From JAWKIJ01 sp041394325 (GTDB taxonomy: Bacteria > Actinomycetota > Acidimicrobiia > Acidimicrobiales > Microtrichaceae): a DNA stretch of 64,000 nucleotides. The notes below the pieces were generated by a model. That model was not told the DNA's origin. It worked only from the letters and a program-made list of their open reading frames with translations, and did no database searches. Made by a program: the position numbers and the translations under genes. How positions within the stretch are numbered: the first letter of the stretch is position 1; each line of letters opens with the position of its first letter. Below, piece after piece: positions 32,532 through 41,657 of this stretch. Where the stretch lies: contig JAWKIJ010000001.1 in the NCBI GenBank assembly GCA_041394325.1, positions 1,674,001 to 1,738,000 of the forward strand, read 5' to 3'.

Positions 32532-34669
32532 CGCTGACGACGACGCCCGGCGTCGCGACGATCGACCGGTCGGACGACCCGTCCGGCGACCGTCCCGCGT
32601 CGCAGGCCACCGCCGTCCGCGAGGCCGAACCGGTCCGTCGGGTCCGGCGTCGGAGGCCCGACCTGGCCTTCCATCCCGCGGTCGACGGGTTGCGGGCGGT
32701 GGCCATCGCCGGTGTCATCGCCAACCATCTGGGATGGATGTCGGGGGGCTTCCTCGGGGTCGACCTGTTCTTCCTGCTGTCGGGGTTCCTGATCACCAGG
32801 ATCATCATGCACACGACCATCCCGACCGGTGTGGGCGGCTTCAAGACGTTCTGGTCGCGTCGTGCCGCGCGTCTGGTCCCGGCGATGGCGGTCCTGTGGG
32901 TGGCGGTCGTCGGCTACCTCGCGTTCGCGCCGCCGTCCCAACGCCCCGAAGGGATCGGCCGGCAGTTCGTCGGTGCCCTCACCTGGACCTCGAACTGGGA
33001 GCAACTGCTCGGAAGCGGCTACTGGTCCGGCTTCGGGGCTGCATCACCGCTTCGCCACCTGTGGTCGCTCGCGATCGAGGAGCAGTTCTACCTGGTGTTC
33101 CCGATCGTGCTGACGGTCGTCGTGGCCTCGTGCCGGCGGCGGACGGCGCGCGTGGCCACCGTGTTGGCACTCGGTGCTGCGGCGTCGACGGCGTGGGCGA
33201 TCCGGCTCGTCGCGTCCGGTGCGTCGGCCGACCGCGTCTACCTGGGCACCGACACCCGGTTGGCGCCGCTGCTCCTCGGCGGTGCGTTGGCCGCATGGAC
33301 GTTGCGTCGTAGGCCGTCGGCCACCTATCGCCGAGTGGTGACGACGGCGGCGCTCCCGGCGGCGGTGATCGTCGCGGTGCTCTGGACGCTGATGACCGTG
33401 GCGGCACCGAGTGCGGGCGTGTGGTCGGGCTTCCCCCTCAGCGAGGTTGCGAGCCTGGTGGTGCTCGCCGCGTGCGTCCTACCTCCCGGAGGGGGACTCA
33501 ACCCGATCGCCGCGGTGCTCTCGGTGAGGCCGTTGCGGTGGATCGGCCGCCTTTCCTACAGCATCTACCTGTTCCACTGGCCGATCCACCTCTGGCTCGC
33601 TGCCGCGGCACCCGATATGGCCCGGCCCGCGCACACCGCGGTCGTCGTCGTTGCGGCGGTGGCGGTGTCGGCGGCGGTGACCCGCTGGGTGGAGTTGCCG
33701 ATCCGGTCGAGTCGGACCCTCACGCGGGCACGGTTGCTCGGGGTGGCGTCGGTGACGGTGGTCGTGGTCGCGTCGGCCATGGTGCTCGCTGCGGCCACCA
33801 CCCCGGTCGGCCTACGATCCACCGGGTCGGTGCCCGGGGAGACCACCGCCGCCCGAGCGGCTTCGACGGCCTCGCGCGTCCGGGGCGCCACCGGTGTCGA
33901 CGGCCTCTCGCGGCGCGGAGCGATCGCAGGTGCGGCGACGACCACGACGGCTCCGGCGACGACCACCACACCGGCGGGGACCGGGCCGGTCCGGATGCTG
34001 GTGTTGGGCGACTCGGTCGCCAAGGAGTTGGGCGGTGCACTCCGGGCGGCATCGACCGCGACCTTCCAGATCGGCGACCGTGCGGAGATCGGGTGCGGGC
34101 CGTTCACCACCACGCCGGTGCGCCGCACCAACCATGCACCGATCGAGATCCCGGAGCGCTGCCGGACGTGGCGTCGGTCCTGGGATTCGCTGCTCATGCT
34201 CGCCCGGCCCACCACGACGATGCTGATGACATCGGTCGCGAGCTATGCCGAGGCCCGAATCGACGGCACCTGGCGCGCGTGCAGCCCCGAGTACGGACGC
34301 TGGTACGCCGATCTGCTGAACCGCGACATCGCCGACATCGTGCGCCACGGCAGCACGGTTCAGTTGCCGACGATGGCGCTCAACCGGAGCAACCTGCTCA
34401 GCACCGCGCCTCCCGACGTGGTGGCGCTCGATGATCGGAACACCGACTGCGTCAACTCGGTGGTGCGCTTCGTCGCCGCGGCACATCCCGACACCGTGCA
34501 CCTTCTCGATCTGCGGCGTTGGGTCTGCCCGAACGACTGCGAGACCTGGGATCGAACCCTGCGGCCCGACGGCCTGCACTTCCAGGGCCCGGGGGCGACG
34601 CGGGCCGTGTCCTGGCTCCTCGCCGGGATCGAGGCGGGCGGTCTCGCCGCCGGACCGGCGTCCTCCTGA
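32528..34669 (+). CDS. OafA/YrhL-type acyltransferase fused to SGNH domain
   Basis: 713 residues, start GTG 32528 overlapping the DUF2079 stop. The N-terminal acyltransferase-3 domain has about ten helices and the motifs HPAVDGLRAVAIAGVIANHL, with the family His, FFLLSGFLIT and RHLWSLAIEEQFYLVFP. After a Thr-rich linker the C-terminal extracellular SGNH domain has LVLGDSVAKEL (nucleophile Ser) and the terminal DGLHF Asp-His pair. Such fusions acetylate peptidoglycan, LPS or exopolysaccharides at the cell surface. A truncated pirin gene follows directly. Confidence 0.88.
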   Translation: MTLTTTPGVATIDRSDDPSGDRPASQATAVREAEPVRRVRRRRPDLAFHPAVDGLRAVAIAGVIANHLGWMSGGFLGVDLFFLLSGFLITRIIMHTTIPTGVGGFKTFWSRRAARLVPAMAVLWVAVVGYLAFAPPSQRPEGIGRQFVGALTWTSNWEQLLGSGYWSGFGAASPLRHLWSLAIEEQFYLVFPIVLTVVVASCRRRTARVATVLALGAAASTAWAIRLVASGASADRVYLGTDTRLAPLLLGGALAAWTLRRRPSATYRRVVTTAALPAAVIVAVLWTLMTVAAPSAGVWSGFPLSEVASLVVLAACVLPPGGGLNPIAAVLSVRPLRWIGRLSYSIYLFHWPIHLWLAAAAPDMARPAHTAVVVVAAVAVSAAVTRWVELPIRSSRTLTRARLLGVASVTVVVVASAMVLAAATTPVGLRSTGSVPGETTAARAASTASRVRGATGVDGLSRRGAIAGAATTTTAPATTTTPAGTGPVRMLVLGDSVAKELGGALRAASTATFQIGDRAEIGCGPFTTTPVRRTNHAPIEIPERCRTWRRSWDSLLMLARPTTTMLMTSVASYAEARIDGTWRACSPEYGRWYADLLNRDIADIVRHGSTVQLPTMALNRSNLLSTAPPDVVALDDRNTDCVNSVVRFVAAAHPDTVHLLDLRRWVCPNDCETWDRTLRPDGLHFQGPGATRAVSWLLAGIEAGGLAAGPASS

Positions 34670-34691
34670 AACCCGGGCCGGAGCGCAGCGG

Positions 34692-34889
34692 TTGGTCGTG
34701 TTCGAGAACGAGGGTGCCGACCTGCGGTTGCACTCGGTCGACGGCGCTCACCTGCTCGTGTTGGGAGGGACGCCGTTGCGTGAGCCGATCGTCTCCCACG
34801 GGCCGTTCGTGACGAACACGCCCGAGCAGATCGTCGAGGCCTTCGACGACTTCAAGGCGGGCCGTTTCGGACGCCTCGACCGATCGTCA
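34692..34889 (+). pseudogene. Pirin C-terminal remnant
   Basis: About 64 codons encode a stretch ending GTPLREPIVSHGPFVTNTPE and QIVEAFDDFKAGRFGRL, which matches the C-terminal cupin domain of pirins. The N-terminal metal-binding cupin is absent: the upstream sequence belongs to the acyltransferase gene. No stop occurs before the fragment runs into the antisense end of valS. So this is a 5'-truncated remnant, not a gene; the metal site of intact pirins is missing. Confidence 0.8.
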
Positions 34890-37526
34890 GGGCCGGGCCG
34901 TCCGGTGGTCGTCGACGGCCTCGGCGAAGGTCACGGTCACCGAGAAGGAGTCGCCGTCCACGATGTCGAGCTCGTTGACGCGACCGGCGTCGCGGACGTC
35001 ATGGGCTATCCGTGCCAGTGCCTCGCGGCGCTCCTGTTCGTCGACGACGGTCGCCAGGTCGATCGGGGCCTTCATGTTGCGCTTCGCCTCGGACTTCGCA
35101 CGGCGGAGCTCCCGAAGGACGTCGGAGGCCACGCTCATCACGAACGGGTTCCACGATCCTGCGGCTTCGCGCAGGGTGACGGCGTCGGGCCACGCGGCCA
35201 AGTGGATCGACCCTTCCATCCACCACGACCACACCTCCTCGGTCGAGAACGGGAGGAACGGTGCGAACAGACGCTGCAAGGTGGACAGTGCTCGGGCCAG
35301 CGCGTTGGTGGCCGAGGTCGCCGCGGGGCCGTCGCCGTAGGCGCGCAGCTTCACCAGCTCCAGGTAGTCGTCGCAGAACCACCAGAAGAACGCTTCGGTC
35401 CGCTCCAGCGCGCGGGCGTAGTCGAAGCCCTCGAATGCCGCCGTCGCGTCGTCGACCAGCGCCGCAAGGTCGGCGAGCATCGCCGAGTCGAGCGGCTCGT
35501 GCACCGCCCCGTCGGGGTCGCCCCCGAAGCCCAGGGCGAACTTCGACGCGTTCAACAGTTTGATCGCGAGCCGCCGGCCGACCTTCATCTCCTTCTCGTC
35601 GAAAGCGGTGTCGGTGCCCGGCCGACCCTGTGCGGCCCAGTAGCGGACGCCGTCGGATCCGTAGGTGTCGAGCAGGCCCATCGGGGTGACGACGTTCCCG
35701 CGGGACTTCGACATCTTCTTGCGGTCGGGGTCGAGGATCCATCCCGACAACGCGGCGTGGCGCCACGGCACGGCTCCGAACTCGGACCGGCTGCGGACCA
35801 TCGTCGAGAAGAGCCACGTCCGGATGATGTCGTGGCCCTGCGGGCGCATGTCCATCGGGAAGGTCCGGGCGAACAGGTCGTCGTCGACCCCCCAACCGCA
35901 GGCGATCTGAGGGGTGAGCGAACTCGTGGCCCAGGTGTCCATCACGTCGGGGTCGCCGACGAATCCCCCGGGTCGTCCACGCTGGGACTCGTCGAAGCCG
36001 GTGGGACGGTCGATCGCCGGGTCCACGGGGAGCCGGTCGGCCTCCGGCACCAGGACGTCGTCGGGAACGGGCAGCCCCTCGTCGTCGAGACGGTGCCACA
36101 CCGGGATCGGCACGCCGAAATAGCGCTGGCGGCTCACGAGCCAGTCTCCGTTGAGGCCGTTGACCCAGTCGGTGAACCGGGTCTGCATGTAGGGGGGGTG
36201 CCAGGCGATGTCCTCGCCGCGCCGCACCAGGTCGTCGCGAACCAGGTCGTCGCGGCCACCGTTGCGGATGTACCACTGACGTGACTGCACGATCTCGAGG
36301 GGTTTGTCGCCCTTCTCGTAGAACTTCACCGGGTGGGTCACCGGCTTCGGGTCGCCGATGAGGTTCCCCGATTCGCGCAGCATGTCCACCATGACATGGC
36401 GTGCGCCACCGGCGGCTTTGTGGGCGATCCGTGCGTAGGCGGTCCGTGCGGCCTCGTCGTCGAGCCACTCTGGTGGATCGGCGGCGAAGCGGCCGTCACG
36501 GCCGATGACCGCGCGGGCGGGAAGGTCGAGCTCGCGCCACCAGGTGACGTCGGTGATGTCGCCGAACGTGCAGATCATCGCCGCGCCCGTGCCCTTGGTC
36601 GGATCGGCGAGGCGATGGGCGAGGACCGGAACCTCGACCCCGAACACCGGTGTCCGCACCGTCGTACCGAACAGTGACCGGTAGCGTTCGTCGTCGGGGT
36701 GAGCGACGAGTGCGACGCAACTCACGACGAGCTCGGGCCGCGTGGTCGACACCATCAGCGCGGGTCCACCGCCGGGTGCGGGAGCCGATCCCTCCGGAGC
36801 GATCGCCGAGCCGTCGGTGAGCGGGAACACCAGGTCGTGGTAGGCGCCGGGGCGGTCGCGGTCCTCCAGTTCCGCCTGGGAGACCGCCATCTGGAATGTG
36901 ACGTCCCACATGGAGGGTGCGTCCGCCGAGTAGACGTCGCCCCGCGCGAGGTCGGCCAGGAAGGCCTTCTGGGCGATCAACCGTGCCCGCTGCCCGATCG
37001 TCGAGTACATGGTCGACCAGTCGACCGACAGGCCGAGGTGTACGAAGAGGTCCTCGAAGGCCTGTTCGTCCTCGGCGGTGAGCCGCTCACACAACTCGAT
37101 GAAGTTGACCCGTGACACCGCCACGTAGTCGCCGCGGTCCTTCGGCGGCTCGTCGGGCAGGTCGAGGTGCTCGACATAGGGGAGCGACGCGTCGCATCGC
37201 ACACCGAAGTGGTTCTCCACCCGCCGCTCGGTCGGGACGCCGTTGTCGTCCCAGCCCATCGGGTAGAAGACCGAGCGCCCACGCATCCGCTGGAATCGTG
37301 CCACGGTGTCGGTGTGGGTGTAACTGAACACGTGGCCGACGTGCAGCGCCCCCGACACGGTGGGAGGAGGCGTGTCGATGGAGAACACCTCGGCCCGATC
37401 GGCCGATCGGTCGAACGTGTAGATGCCGTCGGCTCGCCAGCGGGCGGCCCATTTGTCCTCGAGCCCGTCGAGGACCGGTCGCTCCGGGACGTCGATTCGG
37501 CTGCGTCGGCGCGGAGCGTGGCTCAT
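34887..37526 (-). CDS. valS: Valyl-tRNA synthetase
   Basis: Charges tRNA-Val. 879 residues from ATG 37526; an upstream in-frame start exists but adds non-conserved Pro/Arg-rich sequence. Class I signatures are GALHVGH (HIGH-type) near residue 50 and KKMSKSRGNVV in the second half; the CP1 editing domain (MVSTTRPELV and GTGAAMICTFGD) and anticodon-binding domain (LLNASKFALG onward) are complete. FYPMGWDDNGVPTERRVE is the ValS-specific insertion. The C-terminal coiled coil seen in many bacterial enzymes appears short or absent, as in some archaeal and actinobacterial ValRS. Its 3' end overlaps the pirin remnant. Confidence 0.95.
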   Translation of the reverse strand: MSHAPRRRSRIDVPERPVLDGLEDKWAARWRADGIYTFDRSADRAEVFSIDTPPPTVSGALHVGHVFSYTHTDTVARFQRMRGRSVFYPMGWDDNGVPTERRVENHFGVRCDASLPYVEHLDLPDEPPKDRGDYVAVSRVNFIELCERLTAEDEQAFEDLFVHLGLSVDWSTMYSTIGQRARLIAQKAFLADLARGDVYSADAPSMWDVTFQMAVSQAELEDRDRPGAYHDLVFPLTDGSAIAPEGSAPAPGGGPALMVSTTRPELVVSCVALVAHPDDERYRSLFGTTVRTPVFGVEVPVLAHRLADPTKGTGAAMICTFGDITDVTWWRELDLPARAVIGRDGRFAADPPEWLDDEAARTAYARIAHKAAGGARHVMVDMLRESGNLIGDPKPVTHPVKFYEKGDKPLEIVQSRQWYIRNGGRDDLVRDDLVRRGEDIAWHPPYMQTRFTDWVNGLNGDWLVSRQRYFGVPIPVWHRLDDEGLPVPDDVLVPEADRLPVDPAIDRPTGFDESQRGRPGGFVGDPDVMDTWATSSLTPQIACGWGVDDDLFARTFPMDMRPQGHDIIRTWLFSTMVRSRSEFGAVPWRHAALSGWILDPDRKKMSKSRGNVVTPMGLLDTYGSDGVRYWAAQGRPGTDTAFDEKEMKVGRRLAIKLLNASKFALGFGGDPDGAVHEPLDSAMLADLAALVDDATAAFEGFDYARALERTEAFFWWFCDDYLELVKLRAYGDGPAATSATNALARALSTLQRLFAPFLPFSTEEVWSWWMEGSIHLAAWPDAVTLREAAGSWNPFVMSVASDVLRELRRAKSEAKRNMKAPIDLATVVDEQERREALARIAHDVRDAGRVNELDIVDGDSFSVTVTFAEAVDDHRTARP

Positions 37527-37689
37527 GGCCCCCACACTACGGCCCGGAGTATTCCCCCGAATCCGACGGTTCTCCGGCGGCGGTGGGCGCGGGGCGCGGG
37601 GCTGCATCGATGCCGGAGCGCGCATCGTTCACCTAACCTGGACGCGGCGGTGGCATCCTCGGAGGCGGACCCGCCGCCCGTGTCGACCA

Positions 37690-38573
37690 TGCGTGCTTCA
37701 CACCCGTCCCCGGTCTCCCCTCGTCACCCTCGTCTCTCGTTCGCGGGCCGCTCGATGATCACCGGGGTGTTGTCGGCGCTCGCGCTCTGGGGGTTGTCGG
37801 CGCGTTCAGGAGCTCGAACGCGAAGTTCACCGCGTCGACGGCGTCGGCCGGTGAGTTCGCGGGCGGAACCTGGCCACCGGTCACGTCGGGCCTGGTGTGG
37901 TGGCTCGACGCATCGCGGGGGTCCACGCTCTTCTCCGACCAGGGTTGCACGACGGCCGCAACCGCCGGGGGGAGAGGTGCGCTGCTGGCGCGACGTGCGG
38001 GCCGGCCACGACGCGGTGAGCACGGCCGGCGCCGCGGCAACCTGGACGACCACGGCGATCAACGGGCTCCCTCCGGTGCGTTTCACGGCGAACGCGGCCC
38101 TCACGGGCCCCGACCTGCTCCACGATCCCGCCGACGTGGAGATACTCGCGGTCACCCGGGAGAACGCGCGGGTGACCAATGCGCTGATCTCCCTGAACAG
38201 TGACGTGGACACCAGTCCCGGTCGTTGGTTCATGCACATGCCGTGGAGCAACGGCTGCTTCTACTTCGATCCGGGCGACCACTACGACAACCGCACCTAC
38301 CGGTGCGGAGCGGCGACCGTCGGCGATCCGACGCTCGTCACCGCGTACAAGGATTCGGTCGCAGCGCGCAATGGGCTGCGGATCAATCGGGGGGCCGACG
38401 CCCTGTCCAGCGGTTATTCCATCGGCTCCACCGCCGGGGGGATCCGTTTGGGCAGGACCCAGGTCCCGCCGAACCACGACATCGCCGAGTTGCTCGTCTT
38501 CGACCGTCGCCTCACCGCCGGCGAGCAGACGCAGATGGAGGACTACCTCCAGACGAAGTGGGCCACCCCGTGA
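37690..38573 (+). CDS. Secreted LamG-like surface protein (compensating frameshifts)
   Basis: The frame is open throughout (294 codons), but residues roughly 36-93 are low-complexity Arg/Ser-rich. In the neighbouring frame this stretch reads VGAFRSSNAKFTASTASAGE, then GLVWWLDASRGSTLFSDQGC, the conserved start of a LamG/concanavalin-type domain. Thus two opposite one-base shifts (about 37793, in a G run, and about 37968, in a G run) probably cancel. The true protein has a short N-terminal hydrophobic segment (MITGVLSALALWG) and ends ELLVFDRRLTAGEQTQMEDY, typical of LamG C-termini. Probably an exported or pilin-like surface protein. Confidence 0.65.
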
Positions 38574-38659
38574 CGACGTCGGGGCGTGGAAGGGTTCGAG
38601 CCATCGGAAATCGGGACTACCTCCGAGCACTGCCGTCGGGCGTCTATAGGGACGTGACG

Positions 38660-39262
38660 ATGACGGAGGAGGCGACGACCCTGTCGCCGACTTCGCACGA
38701 AGCTCGGGTGGCGGAACACCCAGTGGGGTCCGAGGGTGAGTTGTCGGCGTGGTGCGGCCGCATGTGGCCGCGGCTCGTTCGGGTGGTCAGCCCATGGTGC
38801 AACGGACGTTGGGAGGCGGAGGACGCCGCTCAGGAGGCGCTCAGCCGTGCCGTCGCCAAGGCCGATCGCGACGGCGAAGCACCCTCGGACCCATGGGTCA
38901 CCGCCGTTGCGATCAACGTCGCTCGGTCGCGGTTGCGCCGACTGCTCGTCGAGCGACGACCCAGACCCATACGCCTCGATCGCGACGAGGAGCAGCCCGA
39001 GGTGCTCTCCCACGAACTGCACGGGGCGCTCCGTCGGCTACCGCGGCGCCAGCGTGAGGCGGTCGTGTTGCGCTATCTGGCCGATCTCTCGGTGGACGGC
39101 ACGGCGGAGGTGATGGGTTGCAGTCCGGGAACCGTCAAGGCCCACGTCCGCGACGCGCTGGCGCGATTGCGTGAGGACCCCGTGTTCGGTGTCGACGCCC
39201 TGCCCGCTCCGGATGTGGATCGCGTCGGCGACCCGGCGTCGGGACCGGAGGGATGGTCGTGA
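38660..39262 (+). CDS. ECF-like RNA polymerase sigma factor
   Basis: 200 residues. Region 2 covers AWCGRMWPRLVRVVSPWCNG and AEDAAQEALSRAVAKADR, where DAAQE is the -10-binding helix signature. Region 4 has RRLPRRQREAVVLRYLADLS and the recognition helix in MGCSPGTVKAHVRDALARLR. Start ATG 38660 chosen over GTG 38654; both are in frame. Its TGA overlaps the GTG of the next gene, whose product is a one-helix membrane protein, the usual layout for an ECF sigma and its membrane regulator. Confidence 0.88.
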   Translation: MTEEATTLSPTSHEARVAEHPVGSEGELSAWCGRMWPRLVRVVSPWCNGRWEAEDAAQEALSRAVAKADRDGEAPSDPWVTAVAINVARSRLRRLLVERRPRPIRLDRDEEQPEVLSHELHGALRRLPRRQREAVVLRYLADLSVDGTAEVMGCSPGTVKAHVRDALARLREDPVFGVDALPAPDVDRVGDPASGPEGWS

Positions 39263-40575
39263 CGGTCGAGCATCGCCTCCGCACGGAAGGTCGCCGTCGG
39301 TCCATGTCCGCACCGCCGAACCTGGAGGACCTCCGGCGGCGCGCGGCGCGTCGGGAGGCCCGCCGACGGCGGGTGGTCCTGGGTCTCGCGTCGGGAACCG
39401 TCGCCGGTGTGATGGCGGTGGCGCTGGTCCTGGCCGCCATACCCGGACACAAGGACACTGCCGCCACCGGGGGCCCATCGACGACGATCCCGACGTTCTC
39501 CGACGCCCCGACCGTCACGACCACGGTGGCGGGAGACTGGCGGGTCGGCGTCCAGGTCGGTCCCGGTGATCGCCTCGAGGGTCTCACGCGGGCGACCCTG
39601 CCGCTCGTCGCCGGCTCGGCGTGTGAGAACCATGATCTCGCCCTCATCCGCGTCACCGCCCGCGAAGGTGCCCTCGTCGACGGCCGACCGGCTCCGCAGG
39701 GCGTCACCGTCGACCACGTCACCGAGGTACCAGACGGGTCGAGGCCACGCGCGGTGAGGGCCACCGTGCACTTGGGCGAGAGCACCATGTTGTGGGTCAC
39801 CATCGTCGCGGGCGTCCCCGACGGCACCACCGTCCGGACCACCTATCAGGCGTCGCCCCACGGTGGACGAATCGTCGACGGTGTGCGCGAGGCGTCCGGC
39901 GGGCCCACACAGGTGTCCGCGACGGCCCGCCGCGGTTTCGCGGTGTTGGCGGCCGAGGTTGCTCCTTCGGCTCCGTCCACGGTCAGGGTTCTGGTCGGAC
40001 CGTCGGCCAACCGCGGAGCCGACCGGCCCGCTGATTCGCGCAAGCCGACATCGTCGTCGTTCATCGCGATGGACGACCCGAACCTGTCGGTGTGCGACGC
40101 GCCCACGCTGGCGGCCGCCCGGCGTGCGGACCCGACGCTGCGTCCCTCGTTCCTGGTCGATGGGGGTACCAAGGAGGATCCCGACGCCAGGCAGACGATC
40201 GAGGACCTGGTCAAGAGGGTCGTCGGGGAGCGCGACACCCTACCCAAGGGCTCGATCGACCTTGCAAGCGGCGTGCCCGGGATCGCAGCGCGCGAAGAGG
40301 AGGTGTGGAGGCGGGTCGAGGGCGCGTTCGCGGTATACCGGCAGGGCCTCGCCAAGGCACTGGCCGAGATGCAGACCCGCAATTCCATCATCGAGTTCAC
40401 CTCCCCGAATCGGGCGGTGGTGTCGGTGGACCTGGGAGTCGAGTCGCCGGGCCGTCCCTGGTTGATGGCACTTCGGATCAAGGGTGTCGCGCTGCGGCGA
40501 GCCGGCGTCTGGCGCATCGCCGCGCCGTCGTTGTGCGCGGCCTACGCCGGAACCGGTGCGTACTGCCTGTCCTGA
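39259..40575 (+). CDS. Single-pass membrane protein coupled to sigma factor (possible regulator)
   Basis: 438 residues from GTG 39259, which overlaps the sigma-factor stop (ATG 39253 is an alternative). About 45 basic residues in the cytoplasm (NLEDLRRRAARREARRRR) precede one helix (VVLGLASGTVAGVMAVALVL); the remainder is extracellular, with a Thr-rich linker and no recognised domain. Position and topology suggest a membrane-bound anti-sigma or sensor, but the cytoplasmic part lacks a recognisable zinc-binding HxxxCxxC anti-sigma motif, so the role is inferred from context only. Confidence 0.6.
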   Translation: MTVEHRLRTEGRRRSMSAPPNLEDLRRRAARREARRRRVVLGLASGTVAGVMAVALVLAAIPGHKDTAATGGPSTTIPTFSDAPTVTTTVAGDWRVGVQVGPGDRLEGLTRATLPLVAGSACENHDLALIRVTAREGALVDGRPAPQGVTVDHVTEVPDGSRPRAVRATVHLGESTMLWVTIVAGVPDGTTVRTTYQASPHGGRIVDGVREASGGPTQVSATARRGFAVLAAEVAPSAPSTVRVLVGPSANRGADRPADSRKPTSSSFIAMDDPNLSVCDAPTLAAARRADPTLRPSFLVDGGTKEDPDARQTIEDLVKRVVGERDTLPKGSIDLASGVPGIAAREEEVWRRVEGAFAVYRQGLAKALAEMQTRNSIIEFTSPNRAVVSVDLGVESPGRPWLMALRIKGVALRRAGVWRIAAPSLCAAYAGTGAYCLS

Positions 40576-40582
40576 GCGAACG

Positions 40583-40948
40583 TCAGGTCGAGCCCCTCGT
40601 GGGACGTCTTGCGGGCGATCTGCGCTTCGGCGCGGCGGCCACACCGGCGTCCAACTCGAGGCCCTGCGCCCCTGCCAGTGACAACACGACGGAGTGGATC
40701 TGTTCCATCCGCTGCTGCATCGCCGGGACCGCGTCCAACACGCCTAGGTCGTCGCGAAGGCGACCGAGCAGCGTCTCCACGTTGGTGAGCGTGGCCTCGA
40801 CCTGTTCCATCTTGTCGTCGACCGAACCCAACGTGGCGCGGACGTCGTCGAGGAGTGTCTCCACCTTCTCGAGGGTGTCGTCCACCGAGACGACGACGCC
40901 GTCGATCTTGCGGAAGACGTCGTTCGGTGTGGGGATGAACTTGGACAT
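40583..40948 (-). CDS. Small coiled-coil protein
   Basis: 121 residues from ATG 40948, preceded by GGAGGGG. The central part is a clear heptad-repeat coiled coil (VSVDDTLEKVETLLDDVRAT, then MEQVEATLTNVETLLGRLRD) and the C-terminus is basic. No family recognised. Last gene of the minus-strand group after the methyltransferase; the 58-base gap has no obvious terminator. Possibly a structural or scaffold protein. Confidence 0.6.
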   Translation of the reverse strand: MSKFIPTPNDVFRKIDGVVVSVDDTLEKVETLLDDVRATLGSVDDKMEQVEATLTNVETLLGRLRDDLGVLDAVPAMQQRMEQIHSVVLSLAGAQGLELDAGVAAAPKRRSPARRPTRGST

Positions 40949-41006
40949 CGGCCCCTCCGAAGGGTTGGGTTGGATTGCGGTTCGGGGGTGCCACGGCCCG
41001 GCGTGT

Positions 41007-41657
41007 TCAGGCGGTGCGGCGTAGGACGAGGAGTGCGTAGTCGGCGTCGGGAACGGGGTTGCCGAGTTGATAGCCCGCGAAGTGGTGTTCGACGGTGAGG
41101 CCGGCGGCTGTGGCGTTGGCGATCGACTGTTCCGCGGAATAGGGGGGACGGTCCCCGACCCCACCGTGGGTGTGATGGCCGAGGACGATCCTGCCCTGCG
41201 GAGCCAACAGCGACGCGAGGCTCGACAGTGCACGCACCTCGGTGTCGGGAGCCAGGAAGAGGATTACGTTGCCGACCATCACGACGACGTCGAAGGGTTC
41301 GAAGTCCCCGGTGGGTCCGAAACTTGCGGGTGTGAGCGCCAACAGATCCGACTCGACCACCGCCAGCGAGGGAAATCGCTGCCGTGACTGGGCGATCAGG
41401 TCACGGTCCTTCTCGACCCCGATCACGCGGTGGCCCCTCGCCACCAGCGCTGCACCGACGCGACCCATCCCGCTGCCCGCGTCGAGGATGCGGGCATTGC
41501 GCTCCGAGAGTGCGTCGACGAAACGGGCCTCGCCGTCCACGTCCTCGCCCGCGTCGAGGAGTTCGGCGAACTTGGTGCCGTAGCCGTGATAGTCGCCCCG
41601 CGCCTTGCCCAACTCCCAACGGTTCTCGGGGATCTCCGTGTCGTCGGTGGCGGTCAC
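41007..41657 (-). CDS. Class I SAM-dependent methyltransferase
   Basis: 216 residues. Motif I is ILDAGSGMGRVGAALVARGH, motif II region VIGVEKDRDLIAQSRQRFPS with the acidic ribose-binding Glu, then DVVVMVGNVILFL as motif IV. GTG 41657 overlaps the oxyR stop (GTGA), so the gene is translationally coupled to the peroxide regulator. The substrate is unknown; in this operon it might act in redox or thiol metabolism, but that is only context. Confidence 0.8.
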   Translation of the reverse strand: MTATDDTEIPENRWELGKARGDYHGYGTKFAELLDAGEDVDGEARFVDALSERNARILDAGSGMGRVGAALVARGHRVIGVEKDRDLIAQSRQRFPSLAVVESDLLALTPASFGPTGDFEPFDVVVMVGNVILFLAPDTEVRALSSLASLLAPQGRIVLGHHTHGGVGDRPPYSAEQSIANATAAGLTVEHHFAGYQLGNPVPDADYALLVLRRTA

